Origin: Peribacillus frigoritolerans_B
GTDB taxonomy: Bacteria > Bacillota > Bacilli > Bacillales > DSM-1321
DNA: 64,000 nt
Reading direction: 5' to 3'
Assembly: GCF_044762665.1 (NCBI RefSeq)
Contig: NZ_JBIWES010000006.1
Span: forward strand, 124,001 to 188,000
Shown in pieces: positions 16,151 to 23,310 of the stretch; positions within the stretch are counted from its first letter, which is position 1, and each line of letters opens with the position of its first letter. Below the pieces are notes generated by a model, which searched no databases, was not told where the DNA came from, and saw only the letters and a list, made by a program, of their open reading frames with translations. The position numbers and the translations under genes were made by a program.

Positions 16151-17569
16151 TTACAAACCTAAGGAAATATATTTTACTTCCAGGAATTCCTCGATGCCCT
16201 GGTGTCCGCCTTCACGGCCGAGCCCACTTTGCTTGAATCCGCCAAATGGAGCTTGCGGAACGGAAGGAAGTCCATCGTTCAAGCCTACAATACCGAATTC
16301 AAGTGCCTCGGTGAACTTGATGCCCTTGGTGATGTTTTCAGTGAAGACGTAAGCTGCCAAACCGAAGATGGAGTCATTTGCCCTTTTGATTGCCTCTTCA
16401 TCAGTCTTAAAGGAGGCAATGGGAGCTAGAGGGCCAAATGTTTCTTCCTTCATGCAGAGCATGCTGTCATCAATGTTGGAAAGTACGGTTGGTTCAAGAA
16501 AAAGACCGCTTATTGATTTACCGCCAGCTTCGAGCTTAGCGCCGCTGCTGATTGCTTCATCAATTTGTTTTTGAACCTTATCCACTGCATTTTGATCGAT
16601 AAGAGGACCGATATCGACGCCATCTTCCAGTCCATTTCCTACCTTTAGTTCTTTGACCTTGGCAACGAGCTTTTCGATAAAGGCATCTTGAATTGCTTCG
16701 TGGACATAAATGCGATTTGAGCAGACGCATGTTTGTCCTGCGTTACGGAATTTTGAACTGATGATGCCATCAACCGCTTTATTAAGGTCGGCATCCTCAA
16801 GAACGATTGCGGGTGCGTGACCTCCGAGTTCAAGCGAGATTTTCTTTACCGTGTCAGCTGAGCCTCTCATAAGGGTTTTGCCGACTTCTGTAGAACCGGT
16901 AAACGTCAATTTACGAACCCTCGTATCTTGAAGCCAAGTTTCGCCGATTTCTGATGATTTTCCTGTCACGACGTTTATGACTCCTTTTGGGATGCCAGCT
17001 TCTTCAGCTAATTCAGCCATTTTTAAAGCTGTTATGGGAGTCAGGTTTGCCGGTTTAATGACGACTGTGCAGCCAACGGCAAGCGCTGGTGCAACTTTTC
17101 TTGTAATCATGGCTGCAGGAAAGTTCCAAGGCGTAATGACAGCTACAACTCCGACAGGCTGTTTAGTCACGAAAAGCCGCTTATTGGACACGGAAGCAGG
17201 GATCGTTTCGCCGTACACCCGTTTTCCTTCTTCGGCAAACCAAGATAAAAAGCCATTGGCATATGTCATTTCACCAAGCGCTTCTTTAAGGGGCTTGCCT
17301 TGCTCTTCAGTCATGATTTTGGCCAGTTCTTCTTTATGATCATCAATCAATCGATGCCATTTCCAAATTAGTTCAGCACGTTCGTAGACTGATAGCGCGG
17401 CCCATCCCGTAAAGGCTTCATATGCGGCATCTGCAGCCTTCGCCGCTTCAGTTGCACCGCCTTTAGGAACGGTGGCAACTACTTCATCCGTTGCCGGGTT
17501 TCTCACTTCAATTTTATCCAATCCAAAATCCGACCACTCACCGTTAATAAATAATCCGTAATCCTTCAT
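16151..17569 (-). CDS. gabD: NAD(P)-dependent succinate-semialdehyde dehydrogenase
   Basis: Aldehyde dehydrogenase of 472 residues most like GabD: it oxidises succinate semialdehyde to succinate, the last step of the GABA shunt. NAD-binding TPWNFPAAMITRK, FTGSTEVGK, general base Glu in LELGGHAP, nucleophile Cys in GQTCVCSNR, and the C-terminal APFGGFKQSGLGREGG are all present. The frame is open to 17602 but the ATG at 17569 follows AGGAGG. No aminotransferase is adjacent; the omega-aminotransferase operon at 32.8 kb is separate. Other semialdehydes are possible substrates. Confidence 0.85.
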   Translation of the reverse strand: MKDYGLFINGEWSDFGLDKIEVRNPATDEVVATVPKGGATEAAKAADAAYEAFTGWAALSVYERAELIWKWHRLIDDHKEELAKIMTEEQGKPLKEALGEMTYANGFLSWFAEEGKRVYGETIPASVSNKRLFVTKQPVGVVAVITPWNFPAAMITRKVAPALAVGCTVVIKPANLTPITALKMAELAEEAGIPKGVINVVTGKSSEIGETWLQDTRVRKLTFTGSTEVGKTLMRGSADTVKKISLELGGHAPAIVLEDADLNKAVDGIISSKFRNAGQTCVCSNRIYVHEAIQDAFIEKLVAKVKELKVGNGLEDGVDIGPLIDQNAVDKVQKQIDEAISSGAKLEAGGKSISGLFLEPTVLSNIDDSMLCMKEETFGPLAPIASFKTDEEAIKRANDSIFGLAAYVFTENITKGIKFTEALEFGIVGLNDGLPSVPQAPFGGFKQSGLGREGGHQGIEEFLEVKYISLGL

Positions 17570-17620
17570 GATAAAACCTCCTAATTTGGTTAAATCCATC
17601 AAACTACTAAAACTTTTAAC

Positions 17621-17653
17621 TTTATACTTTTACCTGTTACATAAAAGTATAAA
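17621..17653. promoter_or_regulatory. Perfect 12-bp inverted repeat upstream of gabD-like gene
   Basis: TTTATACTTTTA (17621-17632) and TAAAAGTATAAA (17642-17653) are exact reverse complements separated by 9 bp, about 52 bp before the start codon. The arm contains a TATACT -10-like element on the minus strand. Likely an operator overlapping the promoter. Confidence 0.55.
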
Positions 17654-17734
17654 CACTTTTCCGCGATTCTGAAATTAATTTGATTGGCTATTTATAGAAG
17701 ATCGGCTGTTCAGTTGATAGAAAGGGAGCAATAA

Positions 17735-17767
17735 AAAAAGAGGTGCAAGTTGCACACCTCTTCATTC
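17735..17767 (-). terminator. Intrinsic terminator of dicarboxylate symporter gene
   Basis: On the minus strand AGAGGTGTG / TGCACCTCT pairs in a 9-bp stem followed by seven T. Confidence 0.85.
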
Positions 17768-17776
17768 AGGGTTCGA

Positions 17777-19045
17777 TTATTTTTCCGATGAGACGGCCAC
17801 TTCATCCATATCACCTGAGATGGCTTGATTTGGATTGAATTCACCTTCTGATTTAGAAATGACCACTGTAGCGACACTGTTACCGATTAGATTAGTGATG
17901 GCACGTGCTTCAGACATGAAGCGGTCGACTCCAAGCAGTAATGCCATTCCTTCAACTGGTATCATTGGGAAGGCAGCTAATGTTGCAGCAAGTGTAATGA
18001 AACCGGATCCCGTTACACCGGCAGCACCTTTGGATGTTAACATCAAGATTCCTAGAAGGGTCAATTCCTGCCAGATGCTTAAATCGACACCATAGGCTTG
18101 GGCGATGAAAATCGCAGCCATGGATAAGTAGATGGATGTGCCATCAAGGTTGAAAGAATAACCGGTTGGGACAACCAACCCGACTACCGATTTTGAGCAA
18201 CCGTATTTTTCGAGTTTTTTCATCACGCTTGGCAGGGCGGATTCCGACGAAGATGTTCCTAAAACTAAGAGGATCTCTTCTTTTATATAGGCAATGAACT
18301 TGAAAATATTAAATCCGTACATTTTTGCGATCGAGCCAAGGATGAGAATGATGAATAGTGCCATTGTGATGTATACGCTACCCATTAATTGTCCTAACGA
18401 GGTTAGAGAACCAAGGCCAAACTTACCGATTGTATAAGCCATTGCTCCGAAAGCCGCCAATGGAGATACTTTCATGATCATACCGACGATGCCGAAGAAA
18501 ATGTCGGCAATATGCTGAAAGAAAGAAACGACTGGCTGCACTTTCGGTCCCATTGCCGCCATTGATAATCCGAATAATACGGCAAAGAATAGAATAGGGA
18601 GTAAGTCTCCGCCAGCCAGTGCGGCAACGGCATTATCAGGAATGATATTAGAAATGAAAGCAACGGCTCCATGTTCCGTTTCGGAAGCGGCTGTTGTATA
18701 TTGTGATACATCTCCGCCCTCGACTGAATCGATGTTAAAGCCTTTACCAGGTCCCAGCAGATTGACCACGATGATTCCGATGGCAAGTGCGAAAGTGGTG
18801 ACGATTTCAAAATAGAGCAGGGCCTTTCCGCCGATGCGGCCAACCTTTTTCATATCACCCATACCGCCAATTCCGATTACGACGGTTAAGAAGATGATTG
18901 GTGCAATGACCATTTTAATCATTTTAATAAATAAATCTGCTAATATCTTCAGCTGTTCACCGAAAGCAGGGAAGAAGAAACCGACTGTAATACCCAGAAT
19001 GATACCGATGATGACCTGAACTGTTAGATTTTTTAATATTTTCAA
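17777..19045 (-). CDS. C4-dicarboxylate/proton (DAACS) symporter
   Basis: Secondary transporter of 422 residues, almost the length of B. subtilis DctP. DAACS signatures are present: serine-rich re-entrant loop GTSSSESALP (about 265), NLDGTSIY in helix 7, and VDRFMSEARAITNLIGNSVAT near the end, whose residues fit dicarboxylate rather than glutamate carriers. It would import succinate, fumarate or malate with cations. TTG start with AAAGGAGA upstream. A near-perfect cre site lies between promoter and start, so glucose repression by CcpA is expected. Confidence 0.87.
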   Translation of the reverse strand: MKILKNLTVQVIIGIILGITVGFFFPAFGEQLKILADLFIKMIKMVIAPIIFLTVVIGIGGMGDMKKVGRIGGKALLYFEIVTTFALAIGIIVVNLLGPGKGFNIDSVEGGDVSQYTTAASETEHGAVAFISNIIPDNAVAALAGGDLLPILFFAVLFGLSMAAMGPKVQPVVSFFQHIADIFFGIVGMIMKVSPLAAFGAMAYTIGKFGLGSLTSLGQLMGSVYITMALFIILILGSIAKMYGFNIFKFIAYIKEEILLVLGTSSSESALPSVMKKLEKYGCSKSVVGLVVPTGYSFNLDGTSIYLSMAAIFIAQAYGVDLSIWQELTLLGILMLTSKGAAGVTGSGFITLAATLAAFPMIPVEGMALLLGVDRFMSEARAITNLIGNSVATVVISKSEGEFNPNQAISGDMDEVAVSSEK

Positions 19046-19066
19046 GGTGCATTCTCCTTTGTCATA

Positions 19067-19081
19067 TGATAGCGCTTTCTT
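19067..19081. promoter_or_regulatory. cre site (CcpA operator)
   Basis: Read on the minus strand, AAGAAAGCGCTATCA matches the Bacillus cre consensus WTGNAANCGNWWNCW at 14 of 15 positions. It lies 21-35 bp upstream of the symporter start codon, a repressing position. Confidence 0.7.
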
Positions 19082-19240
19082 AACTTGATAATAGTGTAAC
19101 AGAAGAAAGAATCAGAATATTCTTTTGGTGATATTGTTTTCTTTTTGTTCTTTTTGGTCTTGGGGATTTTTAATAACTGAAGGGAAGAAAGGGAATTAAA
19201 AGTGACGATTAGGATATAGATAGATTACTAAGCTGCAATA

Positions 19241-19268
19241 AAAAAATACCGGCGGAGTGCCGGTATTG
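19241..19268 (-). terminator. Intrinsic terminator of PanE-like gene
   Basis: ATACCGGC / GCCGGTAT stem with a 5-base loop and a T-run on the minus strand. Confidence 0.85.
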
Positions 19269-19275
19269 GGAAAAA

Positions 19276-20187
19276 TCAATTTTCAAATGGTTTTATGAGT
19301 GCATATAGGGTTCCAATCACAGGTAGTTTCAAACCGGCCTTGTCGGCTAGGCGCAGTGCACCGCCCTGTAAATGTTCCACTTCGAGGGTCAGGCCCTTCC
19401 GGCGGTCCTGGTGCATCGAAGAGGTGGATTCATCAGGTAAGCCTGCCATGTTTTCCAACGCTTGAGCAATATTCTCCGCAGTAATCCCGACGTCATAAGC
19501 ATTTGCAAGCTCCTTCATTTCAACAAGGACCTTTTCTAGCAATCCATTGGTTTCCGGAAATCTCCGTATCGTGCCGATAGGGAGGTTGGAGGCAGTTGTC
19601 ACACCGGAGAACGCGGTGATGAACATGTATTTGATCCACATCCTGATCAATATGTTTTCCGTTCTGCTTGCCTTCATGATAGCTGAGCCGGCCGCCTGTT
19701 CGAATTCATCACAAATCTTTTTTTGTGACGGATGAAGCGGGCCATAGATTAAATCGTGATTTTCATTGGAGTGTATGACATGCCCTTTTTCATCAAGGGT
19801 GGCGATGATGAAGGCGCTTCCTCCCAAGACGGCTTCTTCGCCCAGTTCGTCCTGTAAAATGGATACATGTTCCAACCCATTCAAAAGCGGGAGGACCTTT
19901 GCGCCCTTTTCGACAAGCACCTTTAAATCTGAAAGGGTGCCTTGCAGATGCTGGCCTTTTACGGCGAGAATCACGAGATCGACCTTTTCTATATCCTTTA
20001 CATTCTCTGTGATATGAAGGTCGTTGAAGTGGTAATTTCCATGTGGGCTGGTTATGCTGATCCCGTTTTCCTTCAATTGTTTGGCGCGGTTTTTTCGGAC
20101 AAGGTATTGAACATCCTGCCCGGCCTGCTGCAACCTGCCCCCAAAGTAGGAGCCGAGTGCCCCGGCCCCTATAATGACAATATTCAA
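19276..20187 (-). CDS. Ketopantoate reductase family protein (PanE-like)
   Basis: NADPH-dependent reductase of about 303 residues. N-terminal Rossmann motif GAGALGSYFGG (about 8-18), the conserved KGQHL/KAY-type lysine near residue 75, and the C-terminal ApbA_C region with SSMHQD are typical of 2-dehydropantoate 2-reductase, which makes pantoate for coenzyme A. Bacillus genomes usually carry two paralogues and this one is not beside panBC, so the pantothenate role is not certain. TTG at 20187 has AGAGAGGTG upstream; the GTG at 20196 overlaps that ribosome site. Confidence 0.8.
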   Translation of the reverse strand: MNIVIIGAGALGSYFGGRLQQAGQDVQYLVRKNRAKQLKENGISITSPHGNYHFNDLHITENVKDIEKVDLVILAVKGQHLQGTLSDLKVLVEKGAKVLPLLNGLEHVSILQDELGEEAVLGGSAFIIATLDEKGHVIHSNENHDLIYGPLHPSQKKICDEFEQAAGSAIMKASRTENILIRMWIKYMFITAFSGVTTASNLPIGTIRRFPETNGLLEKVLVEMKELANAYDVGITAENIAQALENMAGLPDESTSSMHQDRRKGLTLEVEHLQGGALRLADKAGLKLPVIGTLYALIKPFEN

Positions 20188-20303
20188 AGCGCACACCTCT
20201 CTTTTGATTAAGATGTACTAATCATAACATTGACTGAATTTTCGGTAAATGTTTCCGTTTGAAGGTCAACTGGTTGTTTACATGTTTATAAGAATGGGAA
20301 AAA

Positions 20304-20335
20304 CAAAAGACCAGCCTGAAAGGTTTCAGGCTGGT
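20304..20335 (-). terminator. Intrinsic terminator of LysM-3D gene
   Basis: Perfect 12-bp stem ACCAGCCTGAAA / TTTCAGGCTGGT followed on the minus strand by CTTTTGTTTTT. Confidence 0.85.
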
Positions 20336-20343
20336 GCTTATCA

Positions 20344-20907
20344 TTATTTATAGATTTTTACTTTAACTGTTTTTCTGCCCCAATTGATAGCTTTTGAGTG
20401 AGAAGAGTAGAAGACGTCAATTTTATTCCCTTTGATTGCGCCGCCTTTATCTGCCGCAATGGCATCCCCGTATCCTTCTACATGAACTTTTGTTCCTAGT
20501 GGAATGACCTTAGGGTCGACTGAGATGGCTTTTACGTTAGGGTTTTTCTTTAAGTTAAGACCAGATGCTGTAATACCGCTGCAACCTTTGCAGTTCGCAG
20601 TGTAAGCTGTTGCCTTCACCGTGATCGTTTTATATTTCTTGGATGATGATGAGGTTTTAGCTTTAGCTTTAGGTTTAGCAGAGGTCGAAGTTTTCTTGAT
20701 CTTTAAAACTTGTTTTGGATGGATGTTATCTTTTTTCAGGTTGTTCCAACTTTTGAGTTGATTGACTGTTATATTATGTTTATTGGCGATACCCCATAGT
20801 GTGTCGCCGCTTTTAACTTTGTATGTAGTAGTAGCAGCCGATGAAACTCCGGAAAAACTAAATACCAAAAAGAAAGCAGTGAATAGTGGAAGTAGTATTT
20901 TTTTCAA
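20344..20907 (-). CDS. Secreted LysM-3D domain cell-wall protein (YocH-like)
   Basis: Secreted protein of 187 residues. A Sec signal peptide (1-24, cleavage after SSA) is followed by one LysM domain (about 28-70, YKVKSGDTLWGIANKHNI), a lysine/serine linker, and a C-terminal 3D domain (about 93-187) with the aspartates of VDPKVIPLG, AADKGGAIKG and KIDVF. YocH-type proteins are peptidoglycan hydrolases related to resuscitation factors and act in the wall. In B. subtilis the WalRK system controls yocH; I found no clear WalR repeat here. Confidence 0.87.
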   Translation of the reverse strand: MKKILLPLFTAFFLVFSFSGVSSAATTTYKVKSGDTLWGIANKHNITVNQLKSWNNLKKDNIHPKQVLKIKKTSTSAKPKAKAKTSSSSKKYKTITVKATAYTANCKGCSGITASGLNLKKNPNVKAISVDPKVIPLGTKVHVEGYGDAIAADKGGAIKGNKIDVFYSSHSKAINWGRKTVKVKIYK

Positions 20908-21219
20908 AATGAATAGTCTCCTTTGTTTTAAATCGTAGACTTAGAATAACAGGTCTTTATGACAACAATGTTTCGGTGGAATAGTAATTGTGTTACAAAA
21001 AGGTTTCCTTTGATAAATAAATGTAATATAAACTAGGACAAAAGGACTTATCTGTTAAATGTAAATATATTATTTATTATGTCAGTATAAGCGTATTTTT
21101 GTTAAATAGTGCTGCTATAATGGCGTATCCTGTTTAATTAGGTAAAATGTGGATGTGTATTCCCTGGTTTTAAAGTCCTGTATATTTTGTAAAAAAGCAA
21201 CGTAATAATAGAGGGTTGA

Positions 21220-21279
21220 ATGCTGTTTATTTTTGTGGGAGAGATATTCGGAAAATGGAAAAATCCGGCATCTGTGTGA
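21220..21279 (+). CDS. Possible 19-residue peptide in the candidate small transcript
   Basis: ATG 21220 follows AGAGGGTTGA and runs 19 codons to TGA inside the first hairpin. The N-terminal half is hydrophobic (MLFIFVGEIF), the rest basic. Too short to judge by composition; listed because it is the only frame with a ribosome-site-like sequence in this transcript. Confidence 0.2.
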   Translation: MLFIFVGEIFGKWKNPASV

Positions 21280-21288
21280 TGCCGGATT

Positions 21289-21337
21289 AAACTATAGACA
21301 AACTCGATTAAAATCGGTTTGTCTATAGTTTTTTTGA
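21289..21337 (+). terminator. Very strong intrinsic terminator with no plus-strand gene upstream
   Basis: AAACTATAGACAAAC pairs perfectly with GTTTGTCTATAGTTT (21317-21331). The inner CGATT-AA-AATCG extends the stem after a one-base bulge, and a T-run follows. Confidence 0.75.
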
Positions 21338-21357
21338 GAGTTTGTAAAAATTCGAAC

Positions 21358-21446
21358 GTTGATTTCCACTCCAGGCACTCGCTTCCCGTCGGCTCCCATC
21401 GACGCGCTTTTCCCGCAGGAGTCTCGCACCTTCCGTTCCAATCAAC
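21358..21446. repeat. Dispersed Bacillaceae intergenic repeat, shortened copy
   Basis: An 89-bp GC-rich block in AT-rich surroundings, bounded by GTTGATT and AATCAAC. Internal phrases CTCCAGGCACTCGCTT, CCCGCAGGAGTCTCGCACC and TTCCGTTCCAATCAAC are ones I recognise from a repeat scattered in Bacillaceae intergenic DNA. Here the central part appears deleted. The open frame through it is a by-product. Recognition is from memory and needs a search. Confidence 0.6.
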
Positions 21447-21486
21447 TTTGTTTTGAAATTTAAATAAAACCCCTTTCCACAAACTC

Positions 21487-21516
21487 AGCTGGCATCTATG
21501 AGATGCTAGCTTTTTT
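21487..21516 (+). terminator. Hairpin with plus-strand T-run
   Basis: AGCTGGCATC / GATGCTAGCT stem with TATGA loop and six T. Its core GGCATC-GATGC resembles the hairpin at 21262-21288 on the other side of the dispersed repeat. Confidence 0.6.
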
Positions 21517-21527
21517 CACGATTTTGA

Positions 21528-22592
21528 TTAATTTAAAACGAATTCAGAAGCGAAATCGACTAGCATTTTTTGATAGACTGCTACCGATTCAAGATTGACG
21601 CATTCCCTATCTCCATGCCAGTTCTCGCCTTTTGGTCCGAATTCAATGGCTGGGATATCATATGCCGCAAAAAAGACGGTATCTGCGGAGCCGTGTTGTC
21701 CAAAAATGACAGCGTCTTGCTTGGTGTTTCTTTCGATAATCGGGCGAAGCAGAGTGATGAATGGGTCTGACTCTTCGGTTTTTACAGGTTTACTGTACAT
21801 ATTAAGGTGAACATTATTTCCTGTTACACTTTCGATCTGAGCGATGATATCTTCCATTGTTTGCGTAGGAAGATAGCGAATATCAAGACTTAGCAAACAG
21901 GCATCCGGTACCTTATTGTAGACCTCCCCGCCTTTTATTTTTGCTAGGTTAAGTGAAGGGGAAGAGTAAAGGGGAGTATGATCCCGGGTGAAAGGAAGCT
22001 CCTTTATTTTTTGATAGAAATCATAGGCCTTTTCAATTGCATTCACGCCTTCCCATGGACGGCTTCCGTGTGCAGATTTGCCGGATACTTCAATATCGAG
22101 ACGAAGGGCACCCTTTGCCTGGAGCCCGATTCCCAATTGCGTAGGTTCAGCACAGATTACAAAGTCCCCTCTATAACCATGTTTCGCTAAATATCCGGAA
22201 CAGTTCAACCCGCCAATCTCTTCATCCGATACGATCTGAAGCTGGATTTTCAAACCTAAGTCCTTATCTTTCAGTTCGTTAAATGCACACATCATCCCTG
22301 CAACTCCAGCTTTCATATCGGCTGTCCCGCGTCCATATAAATTTCCTTCATGAACCTCAGGGAAAAATTGATCCGGCGTACCGCTGACAACATCGACATG
22401 GCCATTCCAAATTAGGGTTTTATCTCCGCTGCCAATCTCGCTAACAAGCATTTTATAACCGTTATTTACAATCAAATTCACGGTAAGTCCTTGTTTTTTT
22501 AGCCAATCCGCACAGTAATCAACCGCTTGGTTGGCTCCTTCTTTCGATGAACTGTCGATAGATACTAAATCTTTAAGTAACTCGATGAGCAA
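21528..22592 (-). CDS. M20-family peptidase/deacylase (ArgE/DapE type)
   Basis: Zinc aminoacylase of 354 residues. Metal and catalytic motifs are visible: WNGHVDVV (His, Asp; about 62-69), GRGTADMKAG (bridging Asp), the catalytic Glu pair in SDEEIGG, CAEPT, and a C-terminal HGSADT and NWHGDRECV with the last histidine. A dimerisation domain sits near 160-270. Annotated relatives are acetylornithine deacetylase or succinyl-diaminopimelate desuccinylase, but no arginine or lysine genes are adjacent, so an N-acyl amino acid or peptide substrate is equally likely. TTG start with AGGAGG. Confidence 0.8.
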   Translation of the reverse strand: MLIELLKDLVSIDSSSKEGANQAVDYCADWLKKQGLTVNLIVNNGYKMLVSEIGSGDKTLIWNGHVDVVSGTPDQFFPEVHEGNLYGRGTADMKAGVAGMMCAFNELKDKDLGLKIQLQIVSDEEIGGLNCSGYLAKHGYRGDFVICAEPTQLGIGLQAKGALRLDIEVSGKSAHGSRPWEGVNAIEKAYDFYQKIKELPFTRDHTPLYSSPSLNLAKIKGGEVYNKVPDACLLSLDIRYLPTQTMEDIIAQIESVTGNNVHLNMYSKPVKTEESDPFITLLRPIIERNTKQDAVIFGQHGSADTVFFAAYDIPAIEFGPKGENWHGDRECVNLESVAVYQKMLVDFASEFVLN

Positions 22593-22682
22593 AAAGAAAA
22601 CCTCCTAAAAATATGCATACTAATATTATATATACCCTTTCTGAGTAAGGGTTAACTCAAAAATATTTTCCTGTTAAATAAC

Positions 22683-22709
22683 GTTTAGCACTTTCATCCC
22701 CTGGGGTAT
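22683..22709 (+). promoter_or_regulatory. SigB-type promoter
   Basis: GTTTAG (22683-22688), 15-bp spacer, GGGTAT (22704-22709): one mismatch from the general-stress consensus GTTTAA-N12-15-GGGTAT, about 47 bp before the stress gene start. Confidence 0.75.
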
Positions 22710-22755
22710 GTAAAGGGGGAGCGACAATTTACATTCTTTAAGGAGGATGATAGAT

Positions 22756-23262
22756 ATGGATAAACGTATAATTGGTGTATATGAAACTGGAGAAGAAGCC
22801 ATAAAGGCTGTTGAGTCATTACAGGCCCAAGGGTATAATCGTGAAGATATTTCAGTGGTAGCTAAAGATAAAGAAGAATTAAATGCAGTGAATGAAGAAA
22901 CGGGTACAAAAGTTGAAGAGGGGCTCGCAGCTGGTGCGGCAACTGGAGGTATTTTGGGAGGTGCTGCCGGATTATTAGCAGGTGTGGGTGCGTTGGCAAT
23001 TCCGGGAATCGGGCCGGTACTGGCTGCTGGACCGCTTGCTGCAACATTAGCCGGAGCGGCTGTAGGCGCTGGTACAGGAGGATTGGCTGGTACATTAATC
23101 GGAATGGGCATACCTGAAGACGAAGCCAATCGTTATGAAGCGGATGTAAAGAGTGGCAAGCTGCTTGTGTTAGTCGATTCGGATGCGAGAAAATCCAGTT
23201 CTTCTTACTCGGGAATAACTGAAACCGATGAAACGCTAACGAATGGCAGAAGAACTCTATAA
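22756..23262 (+). CDS. General stress protein 17M-like (YflT domain)
   Basis: Stress protein of 168 residues. The N-terminal YflT/GSP17M domain (1-50: IGVYETGEEAIKAVESLQAQGY) is followed by a long glycine/alanine-rich helical hairpin (about 58-120) that looks membrane-associated, and a charged, serine-rich tail. This resembles proteins in the SigB regulon and a SigB-type promoter lies just upstream. Start at ATG 22756 with AAGGAGG; an upstream in-frame ATG at 22747 abuts that ribosome site. Biochemical function unknown. Confidence 0.82.
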   Translation: MDKRIIGVYETGEEAIKAVESLQAQGYNREDISVVAKDKEELNAVNEETGTKVEEGLAAGAATGGILGGAAGLLAGVGALAIPGIGPVLAAGPLAATLAGAAVGAGTGGLAGTLIGMGIPEDEANRYEADVKSGKLLVLVDSDARKSSSSYSGITETDETLTNGRRTL

Positions 23263-23272
23263 GTCGTAAGTT

Positions 23273-23308
23273 AAAAAAGGACGGATCCCTTAGGACCCGT
23301 CCTTTTTT
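23273..23308. terminator. Bidirectional intrinsic terminator
   Basis: AAAAAAGGACGG / CCGTCCTTTTTT between the convergent stress protein and chemoreceptor genes. Confidence 0.88.
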
Positions 23309-23310
23309 GA

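Larger units (their letters stand above)
21113..21337 (+). ncRNA. Candidate small transcript with extended -10 promoter and double 3' hairpin
   Basis: TGCTATAAT at 21113-21121 is an extended -10 element, predicting a start near 21128. Two hairpins end the unit: AATCCGGCATC / GATGCCGGATT (21262-21288) and a stem of about 20 bp (21289-21331) followed by seven T. No plus-strand gene lies upstream to use this terminator, so a roughly 200-nt transcript is implied. Only a 19-codon frame is present inside. Confidence 0.4.

Noticed and set aside
19793..20194. 133-codon minus-strand frame
   Set aside because: Alternative frame of the PanE-like gene, which has clear family motifs.
20908..21000. WalR box upstream of the YocH-like gene
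   Set aside because: TGTAAC occurs but no second half-site at the required 5-bp spacing.
21138..21482. 114-codon minus-strand gene
   Set aside because: It runs through two hairpins and the dispersed repeat, with no ribosome site or family resemblance.
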